A stretch of 62,309 nucleotides of DNA from Pseudoroseicyclus aestuarii (GTDB lineage Bacteria; Pseudomonadota; Alphaproteobacteria; Rhodobacterales; Rhodobacteraceae): assembly GCF_003217255.1 (NCBI RefSeq), contig NZ_QJTE01000002.1, forward strand, positions 844,182 to 906,490. Reading direction: 5' to 3'. The notes under the pieces are model-generated. The model had not been told where the DNA came from and searched no databases. It saw nothing but the letters and a program-made list of their open reading frames with translations. A program made the position numbers and the translations under genes. Each line of letters opens with the position of its first letter. Position 1 is the stretch's first letter. Below are positions 1-9,581 of the stretch, one piece after another.

Positions 1-63
1 TTCGCCATCCGTGAAGGCGGCCGCACCGTCGGCGCCGGCGTCGTCGCCAAGATCATCGAGTGA
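1..63 (+). CDS. tuf: Elongation factor Tu, C-terminal end (partial)
   Basis: The first 20 codons plus a TGA read FAIREGGRTVGAG and end VAKIIE, the invariant C-terminus of EF-Tu domain 3. EF-Tu carries aminoacyl-tRNA to the ribosome as a GTP complex. Only the tail is in the window, so the G domain cannot be checked. Its position directly before rpsJ is the usual str-to-S10 operon junction in alphaproteobacteria. Confidence 0.95.
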   Translation, partial: FAIREGGRTVGAGVVAKIIE

Positions 64-75
64 TGAACCGGTAGG

Positions 76-125
76 GCGCGGCCAAGGCCGCGCTCTGTGT
101 CACGGGGCGGGCCTTCGGGCCCGCC
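76..125 (+). terminator. Tandem hairpins between tuf and rpsJ
   Basis: Two perfect stems lie in the tuf-rpsJ gap. The first has GCGCGGCC arms around AA (76-93). The second has GGCGGGCC arms around a TTCG tetraloop (106-125) and is followed by only two T. They could end tuf transcripts or attenuate entry into the S10 operon. The missing T tract makes full termination uncertain. Confidence 0.55.
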
Positions 126-209
126 TTACGGTTTGAAGACGGGGCTTACGTGGGCGGGGCAATTCCGCCCGTCCACCTCTGGGACCCCAACCCTTGAAGG
201 GAAACGTCA

Positions 210-524
210 ATGGCCTCGCAAAGCCAGAATATCCGGATCCGTCTCAAGGCGTTCGACTACCGCGTCCTGGACGCGTCGACGCATGAGATCGTGCAGACCG
301 CCAAGCGCACCGGCGCCTCGGTCCGCGGCCCGATCCCGCTGCCGAACAAGATCGAGAAGTTCACCGTTCTGCGTGGACCTCACATCGACAAGAAATCCCG
401 CGACCAGTTCGAGATCCGCACGCACAAGCGTCTGCTCGACATCGTGGACCCGACCCCGCAGACGGTGGACGCGCTGATGAAGCTCGACCTCGCCGCCGGC
501 GTGGATGTCGAGATCAAGGTCTGA
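210..524 (+). CDS. rpsJ: 30S ribosomal protein S10
   Basis: This 104-residue protein (family about 103) begins [21 protein letters not shown] and contains the conserved RGPIPLP loop near residue 40. S10 sits in the head of the small subunit and, as NusE, also joins antitermination complexes. A GAAGGGAAA ribosome-binding site lies just before the ATG. It is the first gene of the S10 operon, with a 14-base gap to rplC. Confidence 0.98.
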   Translation: MASQSQNIRIRLKAFDYRVLDASTHEIVQTAKRTGASVRGPIPLPNKIEKFTVLRGPHIDKKSRDQFEIRTHKRLLDIVDPTPQTVDALMKLDLAAGVDVEIKV

Positions 525-538
525 GGAGGGCGATAGAG

Positions 539-1390
539 ATGCTGCGCTCCGGAGTGATCGCTAAGAAGGTGGGCATGACCCGCTTGTTTCTGGAAGACGG
601 GAAGCAGGTTCCCGTGACTGTCCTGCAGCTTGACGGCTGCCAGGTCGTGGCCCAGCGCACGGTCGAGAAGGATGGCTATTCCGCCGTTCAGCTCGGGTCC
701 GGCCGCGCCAAGGCCAAGCGCGTGACGCAGCCCCTGCGGGGCATGTATTCCGCGGTGAAGATCGAGCCCAAGCGCAAGCTGGCCGAATTCCGCGTCGCGC
801 CCGAGAACCTGATCGAAGTGGGCGAGGAGATCATCGCCGCCCACTACTTCGAAGGCCAATACGTCGACGTGTCCGGCACCTCGATCGGTAAGGGCTTCGC
901 CGGTGCCATGAAGCGGCACAACTTCGGCGGCCTGCGCGCCACGCACGGTGTGTCGATCAGCCACCGTTCGCACGGCTCGACCGGCCAGTGTCAGGACCCC
1001 GGCAAGGTGTTCAAGGGCAAGAAGATGGCCGGCCACATGGGCGCTGCCCGCGTGACCACGCAGAACCTGCAGGTCGTCCGCACCGACATCGACCGCGGCC
1101 TGATCATGGTGAAGGGCGCCGTGCCCGGATCCAAGGGTGGCTGGGTCACCGTCAAGGACGCCGTGAAGAAGCCGCTGGCCGAGCACGTCGTGTTCCCGGC
1201 GGCGCTGAAGAGCCACGCCGAGGAAGCCAAGCGCGCCGCCGAAGAGGCTGCCGCCCAGGCCGCTGCCGAGGAAGAAGCCGCCGCGAAGGCCGCGGCCGAA
1301 GCCGAACAGGCCGCGATCGAAGAGGCCGAGGCCGAAGAGGCGCAACAGGCCGACAACGGCGAGAACGGAGGCGAGAAAAATGAAGGCTGA
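539..1390 (+). CDS. rplC: 50S ribosomal protein L3 with long Ala/Glu tail
   Basis: L3 is a primary assembly protein near the peptidyl-transferase centre. The start [13 protein letters not shown] and the central [10 protein letters not shown] and HRSHGSTGQ segments are diagnostic. At 283 residues it is about 70 longer than E. coli L3. The excess is a C-terminal tail from about residue 225, made almost only of Ala, Glu and Lys and ending [11 protein letters not shown]. Such tails occur in related Rhodobacteraceae. The last 11 bases overlap rplD, suggesting translational coupling. Confidence 0.97.
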   Translation: MLRSGVIAKKVGMTRLFLEDGKQVPVTVLQLDGCQVVAQRTVEKDGYSAVQLGSGRAKAKRVTQPLRGMYSAVKIEPKRKLAEFRVAPENLIEVGEEIIAAHYFEGQYVDVSGTSIGKGFAGAMKRHNFGGLRATHGVSISHRSHGSTGQCQDPGKVFKGKKMAGHMGAARVTTQNLQVVRTDIDRGLIMVKGAVPGSKGGWVTVKDAVKKPLAEHVVFPAALKSHAEEAKRAAEEAAAQAAAEEEAAAKAAAEAEQAAIEEAEAEEAQQADNGENGGEKNEG

Positions 1391-1997
1391 CGTCCTCAAG
1401 CTGGATGGCGCGACTGCCGGTTCCGTTGATCTCGACGACGAGATCTTCGGCCTGGAGCCGCGTGCCGACATCCTTCACCGCGTCGTGCGCTGGCAGCGTG
1501 CGCGGGCCCAGCAGGGCACGCACTCGACGCTGGGCCGGTCCGAGGTGAGCTACTCGACCAAGAAGATCTACCGTCAGAAGGGAACCGGCGGCGCTCGCCA
1601 CGGCTCCAAGAAGGCGCCGATCTTCCGTCACGGTGGTACCTACAAGGGCCCGACCCCGCGGAGCCACGAGCACGACCTGCCGAAGAAGTTCCGCAAGCTG
1701 GGCCTGCGCCACGCGCTGTCCGCCAAGGCCAAAGCCGGCGAGCTGGTGATCCTCGAGGACACCGCCTCGGAGGGCAAGACCTCGGCCCTGGCCAAGCAGA
1801 TCACCTCGCTCGGCTGGAAGAAGGCGCTGGTCATCGACGGAGCCCAGACCAACGAGGGCTTCGTTCAGGCCGCGCGCAACATCGCCAACCTGGACGTGCT
1901 CCCCTCCATGGGTGCCAACGTCTACGACATCCTGCGCTCCGGCACGCTCGTCGTGACCCGCGCCGGTGTCGAAGCCCTGGAGGCCCGACTGAAATGA
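1380..1997 (+). CDS. rplD: 50S ribosomal protein L4
   Basis: This 205-residue protein matches the L4 family in length. It carries the tunnel-loop signature [17 protein letters not shown] at about residues 57-73, rich in basic residues that contact 23S rRNA at the exit tunnel. The start overlaps rplC by 11 bases in another frame and the stop overlaps rplW as ATGA. L4 represses its own operon in enterobacteria; no such leader can be shown here. Confidence 0.97.
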   Translation: MKADVLKLDGATAGSVDLDDEIFGLEPRADILHRVVRWQRARAQQGTHSTLGRSEVSYSTKKIYRQKGTGGARHGSKKAPIFRHGGTYKGPTPRSHEHDLPKKFRKLGLRHALSAKAKAGELVILEDTASEGKTSALAKQITSLGWKKALVIDGAQTNEGFVQAARNIANLDVLPSMGANVYDILRSGTLVVTRAGVEALEARLK

Positions 1998-2290
1998 GCG
2001 CGAAGCCCGAGCACTACGACGTGATCCGCAAGCCGATCATCACCGAAAAGGCGACCATGGCCTCCGAGGCCAATGCCGTCGTCTTCGAGGTGGCCTCGGA
2101 TGCGAACAAGCCGCAGATCAAGGAAGCCGTCGAGGCGCTGTTCGGCGTCAAGGTGAAGGCGGTTAACACCGTCATCACCAAGGGCAAGACCAAGCGGTTC
2201 CGCGGCCAGCCGGGCACCCGGTCGGACGTGAAGAAGGCCTATGTCACCCTCGTCGAGGGCAACACCATTGACGTGACCACGGGTCTTTAA
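1994..2290 (+). CDS. rplW: 50S ribosomal protein L23
   Basis: A 98-residue protein starting [22 protein letters not shown], the typical L23 opening, with [18 protein letters not shown] toward the C-terminus. L23 surrounds the tunnel exit and docks trigger factor and signal recognition particle. The ATG overlaps the rplD stop by four bases. It is the last gene before a hairpin and a 129-base gap. Confidence 0.97.
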   Translation: MSAKPEHYDVIRKPIITEKATMASEANAVVFEVASDANKPQIKEAVEALFGVKVKAVNTVITKGKTKRFRGQPGTRSDVKKAYVTLVEGNTIDVTTGL

Positions 2291-2307
2291 TAACGAAGCC
2301 CATCGCT

Positions 2308-2340
2308 GCGGCCCCGGACGAGTTCCGGGGCCGCGGTTTT
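2308..2340 (+). terminator. Hairpin with T run between rplW and rplB
   Basis: An 11-base-pair perfect stem has GCGGCCCCGGA (2308-2318) and its complement (2324-2334), followed by GG and TTTT. This has the form of an intrinsic terminator or attenuator inside the S10 operon, where the genes are usually nearly contiguous. Partial read-through would lower the expression of rplB and later genes unless a downstream promoter compensates. Confidence 0.6.
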
Positions 2341-2419
2341 CGTCGGGGACCTTCGGGGCCCTTTGGAAGAACCGGGCCGGCACGAGGTCGCGCCCGCAAA
2401 GCAACGGAAGACAGAAAGC

Positions 2420-3262
2420 ATGGCACTCAAGTCGTACAAGCCGACGACGCCTGGCCAGCGCGGGCTGGTGCTGATCGACCGTTCGGAGCTTTGGAAAGGA
2501 CGCCCTGTCAAGTCCCTCACCGAGGGTCTGAGCAAGCATGGCGGCCGGAACAACACCGGACGGATCACCTCTCGGCGTCGTGGCGGCGGGGCAAAGCGCC
2601 TCTACCGCATCGTCGATTTCAAGCGCACGAAGTTCGACGTCTCGGGCGTGGTCGCGCGGATCGAATACGATCCCAACCGCACCGCCTTCATCGCGCTGAT
2701 CGCCTATGAAGATGGCGAGCAGGCCTACATCCTGGCGCCGCAGCGCATCGCCATCGGCGACAAGGTCGTGGCCGCCAAGCGCGCCGACATCAAGCCCGGC
2801 AACGCGATGCCCTTCTCGGGCATGCCGATCGGGACGATCGTCCACAACATCGAGCTGAAGCCCGGCAAGGGCGGCCAGATCGCGCGCGCCGCGGGCACCT
2901 ATGCCCAGTTCGTCGGTCGCGACGGCGGCTATGCCCAGATCCGCCTGTCCTCGGGCGAGCTGCGCATGGTCCGGCAGGAGTGCATGGCCACCATCGGTGC
3001 CGTGTCGAACGCCGACCACAGCAACCAGAACCTCGGCAAGGCCGGCCGCACCCGCCACTTCGGCAAGCGGCCCAGCGTCCGCGGTGTCGCGATGAACCCG
3101 ATCGACCACCCGCATGGTGGTGGTGAGGGTCGCACCTCCGGCGGCCGGACCCCGGTCACGCCCTGGGGCAAGGACACCAAGGGTCGCCGTACCCGTGACA
3201 AGAACAAGGCGTCGTCGAAGATGATTCTCCGCTCGCGCCACGCCCGCAAGAAAGGCCGCTGA
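2420..3262 (+). CDS. rplB: 50S ribosomal protein L2
   Basis: This 280-residue protein is a standard L2, required for subunit association and peptidyl transferase activity. It starts [15 protein letters not shown] and has the conserved HPHGGGEGR segment at about residues 230-238 and a very basic tail ending RHARKKGR. An in-frame ATG exists 57 bases upstream, but family alignment and the GGAAGACAG site before 2420 favour this start. rpsS follows after one base. Confidence 0.97.
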   Translation: MALKSYKPTTPGQRGLVLIDRSELWKGRPVKSLTEGLSKHGGRNNTGRITSRRRGGGAKRLYRIVDFKRTKFDVSGVVARIEYDPNRTAFIALIAYEDGEQAYILAPQRIAIGDKVVAAKRADIKPGNAMPFSGMPIGTIVHNIELKPGKGGQIARAAGTYAQFVGRDGGYAQIRLSSGELRMVRQECMATIGAVSNADHSNQNLGKAGRTRHFGKRPSVRGVAMNPIDHPHGGGEGRTSGGRTPVTPWGKDTKGRRTRDKNKASSKMILRSRHARKKGR

Positions 3263-3263
3263 T

Positions 3264-3542
3264 ATGGCTCGTTCCGTTTGGAAAGGCCCGTTCGTCGACG
3301 CCTACGTCCTGAAGAAGGCCGAGGCGACGCGAGAGAGCGGGCGCAAGGAAGTGATCAAGATCTGGTCGCGCCGCAGCACCATCCTGCCGCAGTTCGTCGG
3401 CCTCACCTTCGGCGTCTACAACGGTCACAAGCACGTCCCCGTGCTCGTCTCCGAAGAGATGATCGGCCAGAAGTTCGGCGAGTACGCGCCGACCCGGACC
3501 TACTACGGTCATGCGGCCGACAAGAAAGCGAAGCGGAAATAA
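3264..3542 (+). CDS. rpsS: 30S ribosomal protein S19
   Basis: A 92-residue protein starting [18 protein letters not shown], with the conserved [11 protein letters not shown] and YNGHKHVPV segments. S19 lies in the head of the small subunit beside S13 and contacts tRNA in the A-site region. It sits one base after rplB and three bases before rplV, in standard S10 order. Confidence 0.98.
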   Translation: MARSVWKGPFVDAYVLKKAEATRESGRKEVIKIWSRRSTILPQFVGLTFGVYNGHKHVPVLVSEEMIGQKFGEYAPTRTYYGHAADKKAKRK

Positions 3543-3545
3543 GCC

Positions 3546-3926
3546 ATGAGCAAGGAAAAGAACCCGCGCCGCGTGGCCGATAACGAAGCGATGGCCAAGA
3601 TCCGGATGCTTCGTACCAGCCCGCAGAAACTGAACCTCGTCGCCGCCTTGATCCGCGGCAAGAAGGTCGAGACCGCTCTGAACGATCTCACCTTCTCGAA
3701 GAAGCGGATCGCGATCGACGTGAAGAAGTGCCTGCAATCGGCGATCGCGAATGCCGAGAACAACCACAACCTCGACGTCGACGAGCTTGTCGTCGCCGAG
3801 GCCTGGGTCGGCAAGAACCTGGTGATGAAGCGGGGCCGTCCGCGGGCTCGTGGTCGTTTCGGCCGCATCGTCAAGCCGTTCTCGGAGATCACCATCAAGG
3901 TCCGGCAAAACGAGGAGCAAGTCTGA
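3546..3926 (+). CDS. rplV: 50S ribosomal protein L22
   Basis: This 126-residue protein has the L22 features [17 protein letters not shown] (about residues 23-39) and the tunnel hairpin [14 protein letters not shown] near residue 100. Its beta-hairpin lines the peptide exit tunnel, where macrolide resistance mutations occur. The short N-terminal extension [16 protein letters not shown] is typical of alphaproteobacteria. Its stop codon overlaps the rpsC start. Confidence 0.97.
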   Translation: MSKEKNPRRVADNEAMAKIRMLRTSPQKLNLVAALIRGKKVETALNDLTFSKKRIAIDVKKCLQSAIANAENNHNLDVDELVVAEAWVGKNLVMKRGRPRARGRFGRIVKPFSEITIKVRQNEEQV

Positions 3927-4642
3927 TGGGTAACAAGGTCAATCCCGTCGGCATGCGGCTTCAGGTCAACCGGACCTGGGACAGCCGCTGGTACGCCGAC
4001 ACGAAGGACTATGGCGATCTTCTTCTCGAAGATCTCGCCATCAAGGAATTCATCAAGAAAGAGTGCAAGGCCGCCGGCATCAGCCGCGTGATCATCGAGC
4101 GTCCGCACCGCAAGTGCCGCGTCACGATCCACGCTGCCCGCCCCGGTGTCATCATCGGCAAGAAGGGCGCGGACATCGAGACGCTGCGTCGCAAGCTATC
4201 GAACCTGACCTCGAGCGAGCTGCACCTCAACATCGTCGAGGTGCGCAAGCCCGAGCTCGACGCCGCTCTGGTGGGTGAGAGCATCGCCCAGCAGCTCGAG
4301 CGTCGTGTCGGCTTCCGCCGTGCGATGAAGCGGGCCGTGCAGAACTCGATGCGCATGGGTGCCCTGGGTATCCGGATCAACCTCGCGGGCCGCCTCGGCG
4401 GCGCCGAGATTGCCCGGACCGAATGGTACCGCGAGGGCCGCGTGCCCCTGCACACCCTGCGTGCCGACATCGATTACGCCCTGAGCGAGGCGATGACGCC
4501 CTACGGCATCATCGGGATCAAGGTCTGGATCTTCAAAGGCGAGATCATGGAGCACGATCCCCAGGCGCGCGAGCGCAAGCAGGCCGAGCTGCAGGAAGGC
4601 CCCGTGCCGCGTGGCGCCGGTGGCCGGCGCGGCGACCGGTAA
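3926..4642 (+). CDS. rpsC: 30S ribosomal protein S3
   Basis: This 238-residue protein starts [22 protein letters not shown]. It contains a KH RNA-binding domain with the GXXG loop GKKG near residue 80, and the C-terminal S3 domain with [13 protein letters not shown]3 forms part of the mRNA entry channel and has helicase activity with S4 and S5. The ATG overlaps the rplV TGA; a longer upstream reading frame is only the rplV shadow. Confidence 0.97.
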   Translation: MGNKVNPVGMRLQVNRTWDSRWYADTKDYGDLLLEDLAIKEFIKKECKAAGISRVIIERPHRKCRVTIHAARPGVIIGKKGADIETLRRKLSNLTSSELHLNIVEVRKPELDAALVGESIAQQLERRVGFRRAMKRAVQNSMRMGALGIRINLAGRLGGAEIARTEWYREGRVPLHTLRADIDYALSEAMTPYGIIGIKVWIFKGEIMEHDPQARERKQAELQEGPVPRGAGGRRGDR

Positions 4643-4654
4643 GGAGATTGAACG

Positions 4655-5068
4655 ATGCTTCAACCGAAACGCACGAAATTCCGCAAGCAGCACAAGGGCC
4701 GCATCCACGGTGAGGCCAAGGGCGGCTTCAACCTGGACTTCGGCACCTATGGCCTGAAGGCCACCCAGCCCGAGCGCATCACGGCGCGTCAGATCGAGGC
4801 CGCCCGCCGCGCTCTGACCCGCCACATGAAGCGTCAGGGTCGTGTCTGGATCCGTATCTTCCCGGACGTGCCCGTCTCGTCCAAGCCCACCGAGGTCCGG
4901 ATGGGTAAGGGTAAGGGTTCGGTCGATTTCTGGGCCGCCAAGGTCAAGCCCGGCCGGATCATGTTCGAGATCGATGGCGTCAGCGAAGAGGTCGCGCGCG
5001 AGGCCCTGCGCCTGGCCGCGATGAAGCTGCCGATCAAGACCCGGACCGTGGTCCGCGAAGACTGGTAA
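4655..5068 (+). CDS. rplP: 50S ribosomal protein L16
   Basis: This 137-residue protein starts [16 protein letters not shown], the invariant L16 opening, and has [12 protein letters not shown] near residue 80, which approaches the A-site tRNA. The Arg that YcfD hydroxylates in E. coli lies in this segment. Unusually, rpmC does not follow immediately: a terminator and a 240-base gap come first. Confidence 0.97.
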   Translation: MLQPKRTKFRKQHKGRIHGEAKGGFNLDFGTYGLKATQPERITARQIEAARRALTRHMKRQGRVWIRIFPDVPVSSKPTEVRMGKGKGSVDFWAAKVKPGRIMFEIDGVSEEVAREALRLAAMKLPIKTRTVVREDW

Positions 5069-5091
5069 CTCAGTCCCGCAGATGATCTTCG

Positions 5092-5125
5092 AAGGCCCCG
5101 CCGGACCATCCGGCGGGGCCTTTGC
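5092..5125 (+). terminator. Intrinsic terminator after rplP
   Basis: A 12-base-pair perfect stem of GGCCCCGCCGGA (5094-5105) and its complement (5109-5120) encloses a three-base loop. TTTGCTTT follows. This is a convincing rho-independent terminator within the S10 operon, separating rplP from rpmC. Confidence 0.75.
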
Positions 5126-5190
5126 TTTCCGGGCAGGGGCCGCAGACAGCCCGAATTCGAGGCGAATTGCGGCCATTCCCCTGCGACGCC

Positions 5191-5219
5191 TTGCCATGCG
5201 CGGCCTCAGCCGCTATTAG
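5191..5219 (+). promoter_or_regulatory. Sigma-70-type promoter candidate for rpmC-rpsQ and spc genes
   Basis: TTGCCA (5191-5196) and TATTAG (5214-5219) are separated by exactly 17 bases and lie 90 bases before rpmC. Their position just after a terminator suggests a fresh transcription start for the second half of the operon. No gene is visible in the rest of the rplP-rpmC gap. Confidence 0.5.
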
Positions 5220-5308
5220 GCGCGCTCATCCCATCTCCATCGGGAATCAGGGTGACCCCGCAGCAACGGGCGGGGGCCCTCCGGTGATGTTGCAGAAAGG
5301 AACAGGCC

Positions 5309-5539
5309 ATGGCGCTCGCCGCCAATGATCTGCGCGATAAATCCCCCGACCAGCTGCGCGAGCAGCTCGTCGATCTCAAGAAGGAAGCGTTCAACCTGCG
5401 CTTCCAGCAGGCCACCGGCCAGCTCGAGAACACCGCCCGCATGCGCATCGTCCGTCGTGACGTCGCCCGGGTGAAAACCATCCTGAGCCAGAAGGCGGCC
5501 GAAGCCGCCACCGGCTCTGACGCCAGCACGGAGGCCTGA
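5309..5539 (+). CDS. rpmC: 50S ribosomal protein L29
   Basis: This 76-residue protein has the L29 core [21 protein letters not shown] and [14 protein letters not shown], forming a two-helix hairpin near the tunnel exit. A short acidic/Ala tail ([11 protein letters not shown]) extends it beyond the usual 63-65 residues. A GAAAGGA ribosome-binding site precedes the ATG. Two bases separate it from rpsQ. Confidence 0.96.
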   Translation: MALAANDLRDKSPDQLREQLVDLKKEAFNLRFQQATGQLENTARMRIVRRDVARVKTILSQKAAEAATGSDASTEA

Positions 5540-5541
5540 TC

Positions 5542-5775
5542 ATGCCGAAGCGTATCCTTCAGGGCACCGTCACCTCGAACAAGAACCCGCAGACCCTCAC
5601 GGTCTCGGTCGAGCGTCGCTTCACGCACCCGGTGCTGAAGAAGACGATCCGGAAATCGAAGAAGTACCACGCCCACGACGAGGTCGGGTCCTTCAATGTC
5701 GGCGACAAGGTGAGCATTCAGGAATGCGCGCCCAAGTCCAAGACGAAACGCTGGGAAGTGATCGCCACCGCCTGA
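5542..5775 (+). CDS. rpsQ: 30S ribosomal protein S17
   Basis: A 77-residue S17 starting [21 protein letters not shown] with the conserved KKYHAHDE segment and the OB-fold motif [19 protein letters not shown]. It binds 16S rRNA early in 30S assembly. A 73-base gap follows, containing a weak inverted repeat of GGGGGT and GCCCCC around an AT-rich loop before rplN. Confidence 0.97.
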   Translation: MPKRILQGTVTSNKNPQTLTVSVERRFTHPVLKKTIRKSKKYHAHDEVGSFNVGDKVSIQECAPKSKTKRWEVIATA

Positions 5776-5848
5776 TGGCGGTCACATCCGGTTTTACGAA
5801 ACCCTGGGGGTCATAATGAGAACAGCCCCCAAAGGTCGGGAGTAACCC

Positions 5849-6217
5849 ATGATCCAGATGCAGACTAATCTGGATGTCGCTGACAACTCTGGCGCTCGCC
5901 GAGTTCAGTGCATCAAGGTCCTCGGCGGCTCGCACCGCCGGTACGCTTCCGTCGGCGACATCATCGTGGTGTCGGTGAAGGAAGCGATCCCGCGGGGCCG
6001 CGTGAAGAAGGGCGATGTCCGCAAGGCCGTCGTCGTGCGCACCGCCAAGGAAGTGCGCCGTGAGGATGGCACCGCCATCCGCTTCGATCGCAATGCCGCC
6101 GTGATCCTCAACAACAACGGTGAGCCGGTTGGCACCCGTATCTTTGGCCCGGTCGTGCGCGAGCTTCGGGGCAAGAGCTTCATGAAGATCATTTCGCTCG
6201 CGCCGGAGGTGCTCTGA
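5849..6217 (+). CDS. rplN: 50S ribosomal protein L14
   Basis: This 122-residue protein, the exact family length, starts [27 protein letters not shown] and ends [13 protein letters not shown]14 forms an intersubunit bridge and is the docking site of RsfS. Its TGA overlaps the rplX ATG. In E. coli this is the first gene of the spc operon, consistent with the gap before it here. Confidence 0.98.
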   Translation: MIQMQTNLDVADNSGARRVQCIKVLGGSHRRYASVGDIIVVSVKEAIPRGRVKKGDVRKAVVVRTAKEVRREDGTAIRFDRNAAVILNNNGEPVGTRIFGPVVRELRGKSFMKIISLAPEVL

Positions 6218-6522
6218 TGGCTGCGAAGCTGAAGAAGGGCGATAAGGTCGTCGTGCTTGCCGGCAAGGACAAGGGCAAGCAGGGCGAGATCCAGACCGTC
6301 GATCCCAAGGCCGGCAAGGCCGTGGTCGAAGGGCTGAACATCGCCATCCGCCACATGAAGCAAAGCCAGTCGAACCAGGGCGGCCGCCAGTCGAAGGCGA
6401 TGCCGATCGACCTGTCGAACCTGGCCATCGTCGATGCCAACGGCAAGGCAACCCGTGTCGGCTTCCGCGTGGAAGACGGCAAGAAGGTCCGCTTTGCCAA
6501 GACGACAGGGGACGTGATCTGA
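6217..6522 (+). CDS. rplX: 50S ribosomal protein L24
   Basis: A 101-residue L24 with the N-terminal KOW motif [20 protein letters not shown] at residues 4-23. It initiates 50S assembly at the 5' end of 23S rRNA. Start and stop both overlap their neighbours (ATGA type), indicating tight coupling with rplN and rplE. Confidence 0.97.
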   Translation: MAAKLKKGDKVVVLAGKDKGKQGEIQTVDPKAGKAVVEGLNIAIRHMKQSQSNQGGRQSKAMPIDLSNLAIVDANGKATRVGFRVEDGKKVRFAKTTGDVI

Positions 6523-7085
6523 TGCTGGACACCGCCACCTATACCCCCCGTCTGCGGACGGAATTCCGGGACCGCGTCAAAGGCGCGCTCAAGGAAGAGT
6601 TCGGCTACAAGAACGAGATGCAGATCCCGCGTCTCGACAAGATCGTGCTGAACATCGGCTGCGGCTCCGAAGCCGTGCGCGACTCCAAGAAGGCCAAGTC
6701 GGCTCAGGACGACCTGACCACGATCGCCGGTCAGAAGGCCGTCGTCACGCTGGCTAAGAAGTCCATCGCCGGCTTCCGCGTCCGTGAGCAGATGCCCCTG
6801 GGCGCCAAGGTCACGCTGCGCGGCGACCGGATGTACGAATTCCTGGACCGCCTGATCACCGTGGCCATGCCCCGTATCCGCGACTTCCGCGGCGTCTCGG
6901 GCAAGAGCTTCGACGGCCGCGGCAACTACGCCACGGGTCTGAAAGAGCACATCGTTTTCCCCGAGATCAACTTCGACAAGGTCGATGAAGTCTGGGGGAT
7001 GGACATCGTCATCTGCACCACCGCGAAGACCGACGCGGAAGCGAAGGCGCTGCTGAAGCATTTCAACATGCCGTTCAACAGCTGA
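6522..7085 (+). CDS. rplE: 50S ribosomal protein L5
   Basis: This 187-residue protein carries the L5 signature [14 protein letters not shown] near residue 38 and [20 protein letters not shown] near residue 84. L5 binds 5S rRNA and contacts P-site tRNA in the central protuberance. It overlaps the rplX stop and is followed after 19 bases by rpsN. Confidence 0.97.
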   Translation: MLDTATYTPRLRTEFRDRVKGALKEEFGYKNEMQIPRLDKIVLNIGCGSEAVRDSKKAKSAQDDLTTIAGQKAVVTLAKKSIAGFRVREQMPLGAKVTLRGDRMYEFLDRLITVAMPRIRDFRGVSGKSFDGRGNYATGLKEHIVFPEINFDKVDEVWGMDIVICTTAKTDAEAKALLKHFNMPFNS

Positions 7086-7104
7086 TCGCGGGAAGGGAAA
7101 AGAT

Positions 7105-7410
7105 ATGGCCAAGAAATCCATGATCGAACGCGAGAAGAAGCGTCAGCGCCTGGTCGAGCAGTATGCCGCCAAGCGTGCCGCGCTGAAAGAAACCGCGAAC
7201 GACAAGTCGCTGTCCGTGGAAGAGCGCTTCAAGGCGAACCTCAAGCTCGCCGAGCTGCCGCGCAACTCCTCGCCGACGCGCCTGCACAACCGCTGCCAGC
7301 TTACGGGGCGTCCGCACGCCTACTATCGCAAGCTCAAGCTGAGCCGGATCATGCTTCGGAACCTCGGTTCCAACGGGGAAATCCCCGGCATGGTCAAGTC
7401 GAGCTGGTAA
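7105..7410 (+). CDS. rpsN: 30S ribosomal protein S14, zinc-free form
   Basis: A 101-residue S14 of the long class, starting [21 protein letters not shown] and ending PGMVKSSW. Only one cysteine is present ([10 protein letters not shown]), so the CXXC pairs of the short zinc-binding form are absent. It assembles late into the 30S head. The order rplE-rpsN-rpsH is standard. Confidence 0.97.
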   Translation: MAKKSMIEREKKRQRLVEQYAAKRAALKETANDKSLSVEERFKANLKLAELPRNSSPTRLHNRCQLTGRPHAYYRKLKLSRIMLRNLGSNGEIPGMVKSSW

Positions 7411-7423
7411 GGGAGGGTTAGAG

Positions 7424-7816
7424 ATGAACGATCCCATCGGGGATATGCTGACCCGTATCCGCAACGCGCAGCTGCGCGGCAAGCAGAACGTGTCCACGCC
7501 CGCCTCCAAGCTGCGGGCCTGGGTTCTGGATGTGCTCGCCGACGAAGGCTACATCCGTGGTTACGAGAAGGGCGCCGACAAGAACGGCCACCCGACCCTC
7601 GAAATCGCCCTGCGCTACTACGAAGGCACGCCCGTCATCCGTGAGGTGAAGCGCGTGTCCAAGCCCGGCCGCCGCGTCTACATGAGCGCGTCCGACCTTC
7701 CCAGCCCGCGTCAGGGCCTTGGCGTGTCGATCGTTTCGACCCCCAAGGGCGTGATGTCGGACCAGAGTGCCCGCGCCGCCAACGTCGGTGGCGAAGTGCT
7801 CTGCACCGTATTCTGA
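7424..7816 (+). CDS. rpsH: 30S ribosomal protein S8
   Basis: A 130-residue S8 starting [16 protein letters not shown], with the C-terminal motif [16 protein letters not shown] and the ending [10 protein letters not shown]8 binds helix 21 of 16S rRNA and in E. coli represses the spc operon by binding the rplE mRNA. A GGGAGG ribosome-binding site precedes the ATG. Confidence 0.97.
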   Translation: MNDPIGDMLTRIRNAQLRGKQNVSTPASKLRAWVLDVLADEGYIRGYEKGADKNGHPTLEIALRYYEGTPVIREVKRVSKPGRRVYMSASDLPSPRQGLGVSIVSTPKGVMSDQSARAANVGGEVLCTVF

Positions 7817-7826
7817 GGAGGCCAGA

Positions 7827-8360
7827 ATGTCTCGTATCGGAAAAAGACCGGTTGCTCTCCCCTCTGGCGTCACCGCAGAGGTCAAGGGCCAGACCCTCGA
7901 CGTGAAGGGGCCGAAAGGCACCCGCAGCTTCACGGCGACCGACGATGTGACCCTGACCGTCGAAGACGACGGCATCAAGGTGACGCCGCGCGGCCTGTCC
8001 AAGCGGTCGCGTCAGCAGTGGGGCATGTCCCGCACGCAGATCGAGAACTGCGTGACGGGCGTCACCGAGGGCTTCAAGAAGACGCTGGAAATCCAGGGCG
8101 TGGGTTACCGGGCGCAGATGCAGGGCAACACCCTGAAGCTGGCGCTCGGCTACAGCCACGACGTGGACTTCACGGTGCCTGATGGGATCACCATCACCGC
8201 GCCGCGTCCGACCGAAGTTGTGATCGAGGGTATCGATCAGCAGCGTGTCGGCCAGGTCGCGTCCGACATCCGCGATTGGCGGCGTCCCGAACCCTACAAG
8301 GGCAAGGGCATCCGCTATCAGGGCGAATTCATCTTCCGTAAGGAAGGCAAGAAGAAGTAA
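7827..8360 (+). CDS. rplF: 50S ribosomal protein L6
   Basis: This 177-residue protein starts [15 protein letters not shown] and has the second-repeat signature [14 protein letters not shown] near residue 157. L6 lies by the sarcin-ricin loop and the factor-binding region. An in-frame start 60 bases upstream lies inside rpsH and was rejected; GAGGAGG before 7827 supports the chosen ATG. Confidence 0.97.
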   Translation: MSRIGKRPVALPSGVTAEVKGQTLDVKGPKGTRSFTATDDVTLTVEDDGIKVTPRGLSKRSRQQWGMSRTQIENCVTGVTEGFKKTLEIQGVGYRAQMQGNTLKLALGYSHDVDFTVPDGITITAPRPTEVVIEGIDQQRVGQVASDIRDWRRPEPYKGKGIRYQGEFIFRKEGKKK

Positions 8361-8371
8361 GGACGCGATAA

Positions 8372-8731
8372 ATGGCTATCAGCAAAAGGGACCTGTTCCT
8401 GAAGCGCCGTCAGCGCGTCCGGAGCAAGCTGCGCAAGGTGAACGCGGGGCGTCCGCGCCTGTCGGTTCACCGCAGCAACAAGAACATCAGCGTGCAGCTG
8501 ATCGACGACCTGAACGGGGTGACCCTGGCTTCGGCCTCGACCCTCGAGAAGGACCTCGGCATCCTCGGCAAGAACAATGTCGAGGCGGCCGCGAAGGTCG
8601 GCGCCACCATCGCCGAGCGGGCGAAGAAGGCCGGCATCGAGGCCGCCTACTTCGACCGCGGCGGCTTCCTGTATCACGGCAGCATCAAGGCCCTGGCCGA
8701 TGCGGCACGTGATGCCGGGCTGAAGATCTGA
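8372..8731 (+). CDS. rplR: 50S ribosomal protein L18
   Basis: A 119-residue L18 starting [22 protein letters not shown]. It has the conserved [20 protein letters not shown] and the C-terminal [21 protein letters not shown]18 binds 5S rRNA together with L5. It is 11 bases after rplF and 10 before rpsE. Confidence 0.97.
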   Translation: MAISKRDLFLKRRQRVRSKLRKVNAGRPRLSVHRSNKNISVQLIDDLNGVTLASASTLEKDLGILGKNNVEAAAKVGATIAERAKKAGIEAAYFDRGGFLYHGSIKALADAARDAGLKI

Positions 8732-8741
8732 GGAGACGGAT

Positions 8742-9311
8742 ATGGCAGAGCGTGATAATCGCCGTCGCGACCGCGACGAGAACCCCGAATTCGCCGACCG
8801 CCTCGTCGCGATCAACCGGGTGTCCAAGACCGTGAAAGGGGGCAAGCGCTTCGGCTTTGCCGCTCTCGTGGTCGTGGGTGACCAGAAGGGCCGCGTCGGC
8901 TTCGGCAAGGGCAAGGCCAAGGAGGTCCCCGAGGCCATCCGCAAGGCCACGGAGCAGGCGCGTCGCAGCCTGATCCGCGTCCCCCTGCGCGAGGGGCGGA
9001 CCCTGCATCACGACGTCTACGGCCGCCACGGCGCCGGTCGCGTCGTCATGCGGACCGCGCCCGCCGGTACCGGCATCATCGCCGGTGGCCCGATGCGTGC
9101 CGTCTTCGAGATGCTGGGCCTGCATGACGTCGTGGCGAAGAGCCTCGGCTCGCAGAACCCCTACAACATGATCCGCGCCACGCTCGACGGTCTCCGGGCC
9201 GAGCAGAGCCCGCGGTCGGTTGCCCAGCGTCGTGGCAAGAAGGTCGCCGACATCCTGCCCAAGCGGGACGAAGCGGCCTCCGAGTCCACCCAAGTGGCTG
9301 AGGAGGCGTAA
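8742..9311 (+). CDS. rpsE: 30S ribosomal protein S5
   Basis: This 189-residue protein has the S5 double-stranded-RNA-binding-like N-domain with [20 protein letters not shown] and [12 protein letters not shown], then a C-domain with [15 protein letters not shown]. The C-terminal QVAEEA tail makes it about 20 longer than E. coli S5. S5 guards decoding accuracy. rpmD follows after three bases. Confidence 0.97.
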   Translation: MAERDNRRRDRDENPEFADRLVAINRVSKTVKGGKRFGFAALVVVGDQKGRVGFGKGKAKEVPEAIRKATEQARRSLIRVPLREGRTLHHDVYGRHGAGRVVMRTAPAGTGIIAGGPMRAVFEMLGLHDVVAKSLGSQNPYNMIRATLDGLRAEQSPRSVAQRRGKKVADILPKRDEAASESTQVAEEA

Positions 9312-9314
9312 GGC

Positions 9315-9500
9315 ATGGCAACGATCGTCGTGAAGCAGATCGGCTCGCCGATCCGCCGCCCCGAGGTCCAGCGCAAGACGCTGATCGGCCTGGGCCTGAA
9401 CAAGATGCACAAGACTCGCGAGCTTGAGGATACCCCCTCGGTCCGTGGCATGGTCGCCAAGATCCCGCATCTGGTCGAGATCATCGAAGAGCGCGGCTAA
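9315..9500 (+). CDS. rpmD: 50S ribosomal protein L30
   Basis: A 61-residue L30 with the single compact fold [36 protein letters not shown] and [10 protein letters not shown]. It is the last gene of this transcription block. In most bacteria rplO follows immediately, but here a terminator and an inverted oxidoreductase gene intervene. Confidence 0.97.
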   Translation: MATIVVKQIGSPIRRPEVQRKTLIGLGLNKMHKTRELEDTPSVRGMVAKIPHLVEIIEERG

Positions 9501-9525
9501 GCCGCCCCTTCGCACCGAACAAGAG

Positions 9526-9558
9526 AAAGGCCCCGGAGCATCGCTCCGGGGCCTTTTT
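9526..9558 (+). terminator. Strong intrinsic terminator after rpmD
   Basis: A 14-base-pair perfect stem, AAAGGCCCCGGAGC (9526-9539) with its complement (9543-9556), has a three-base loop and ends in five T. The A-stretch on its left also lets it work for the leftward gene ending at 9582. Confidence 0.85.
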
Positions 9559-9581
9559 CGTTTCCAAGGCGGGGCAGGGGC

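Noticed and set aside
1205-1375. Repeated GCC/GAG-rich sequence resembling a tandem repeat
   Set aside because: It is the in-frame Ala/Glu tail of L3, not an independent DNA repeat.
5122-5328. Short open frame between rplP and rpmC
   Set aside because: It overlaps the terminator and promoter candidate, has no recognisable motif and runs into rpmC.
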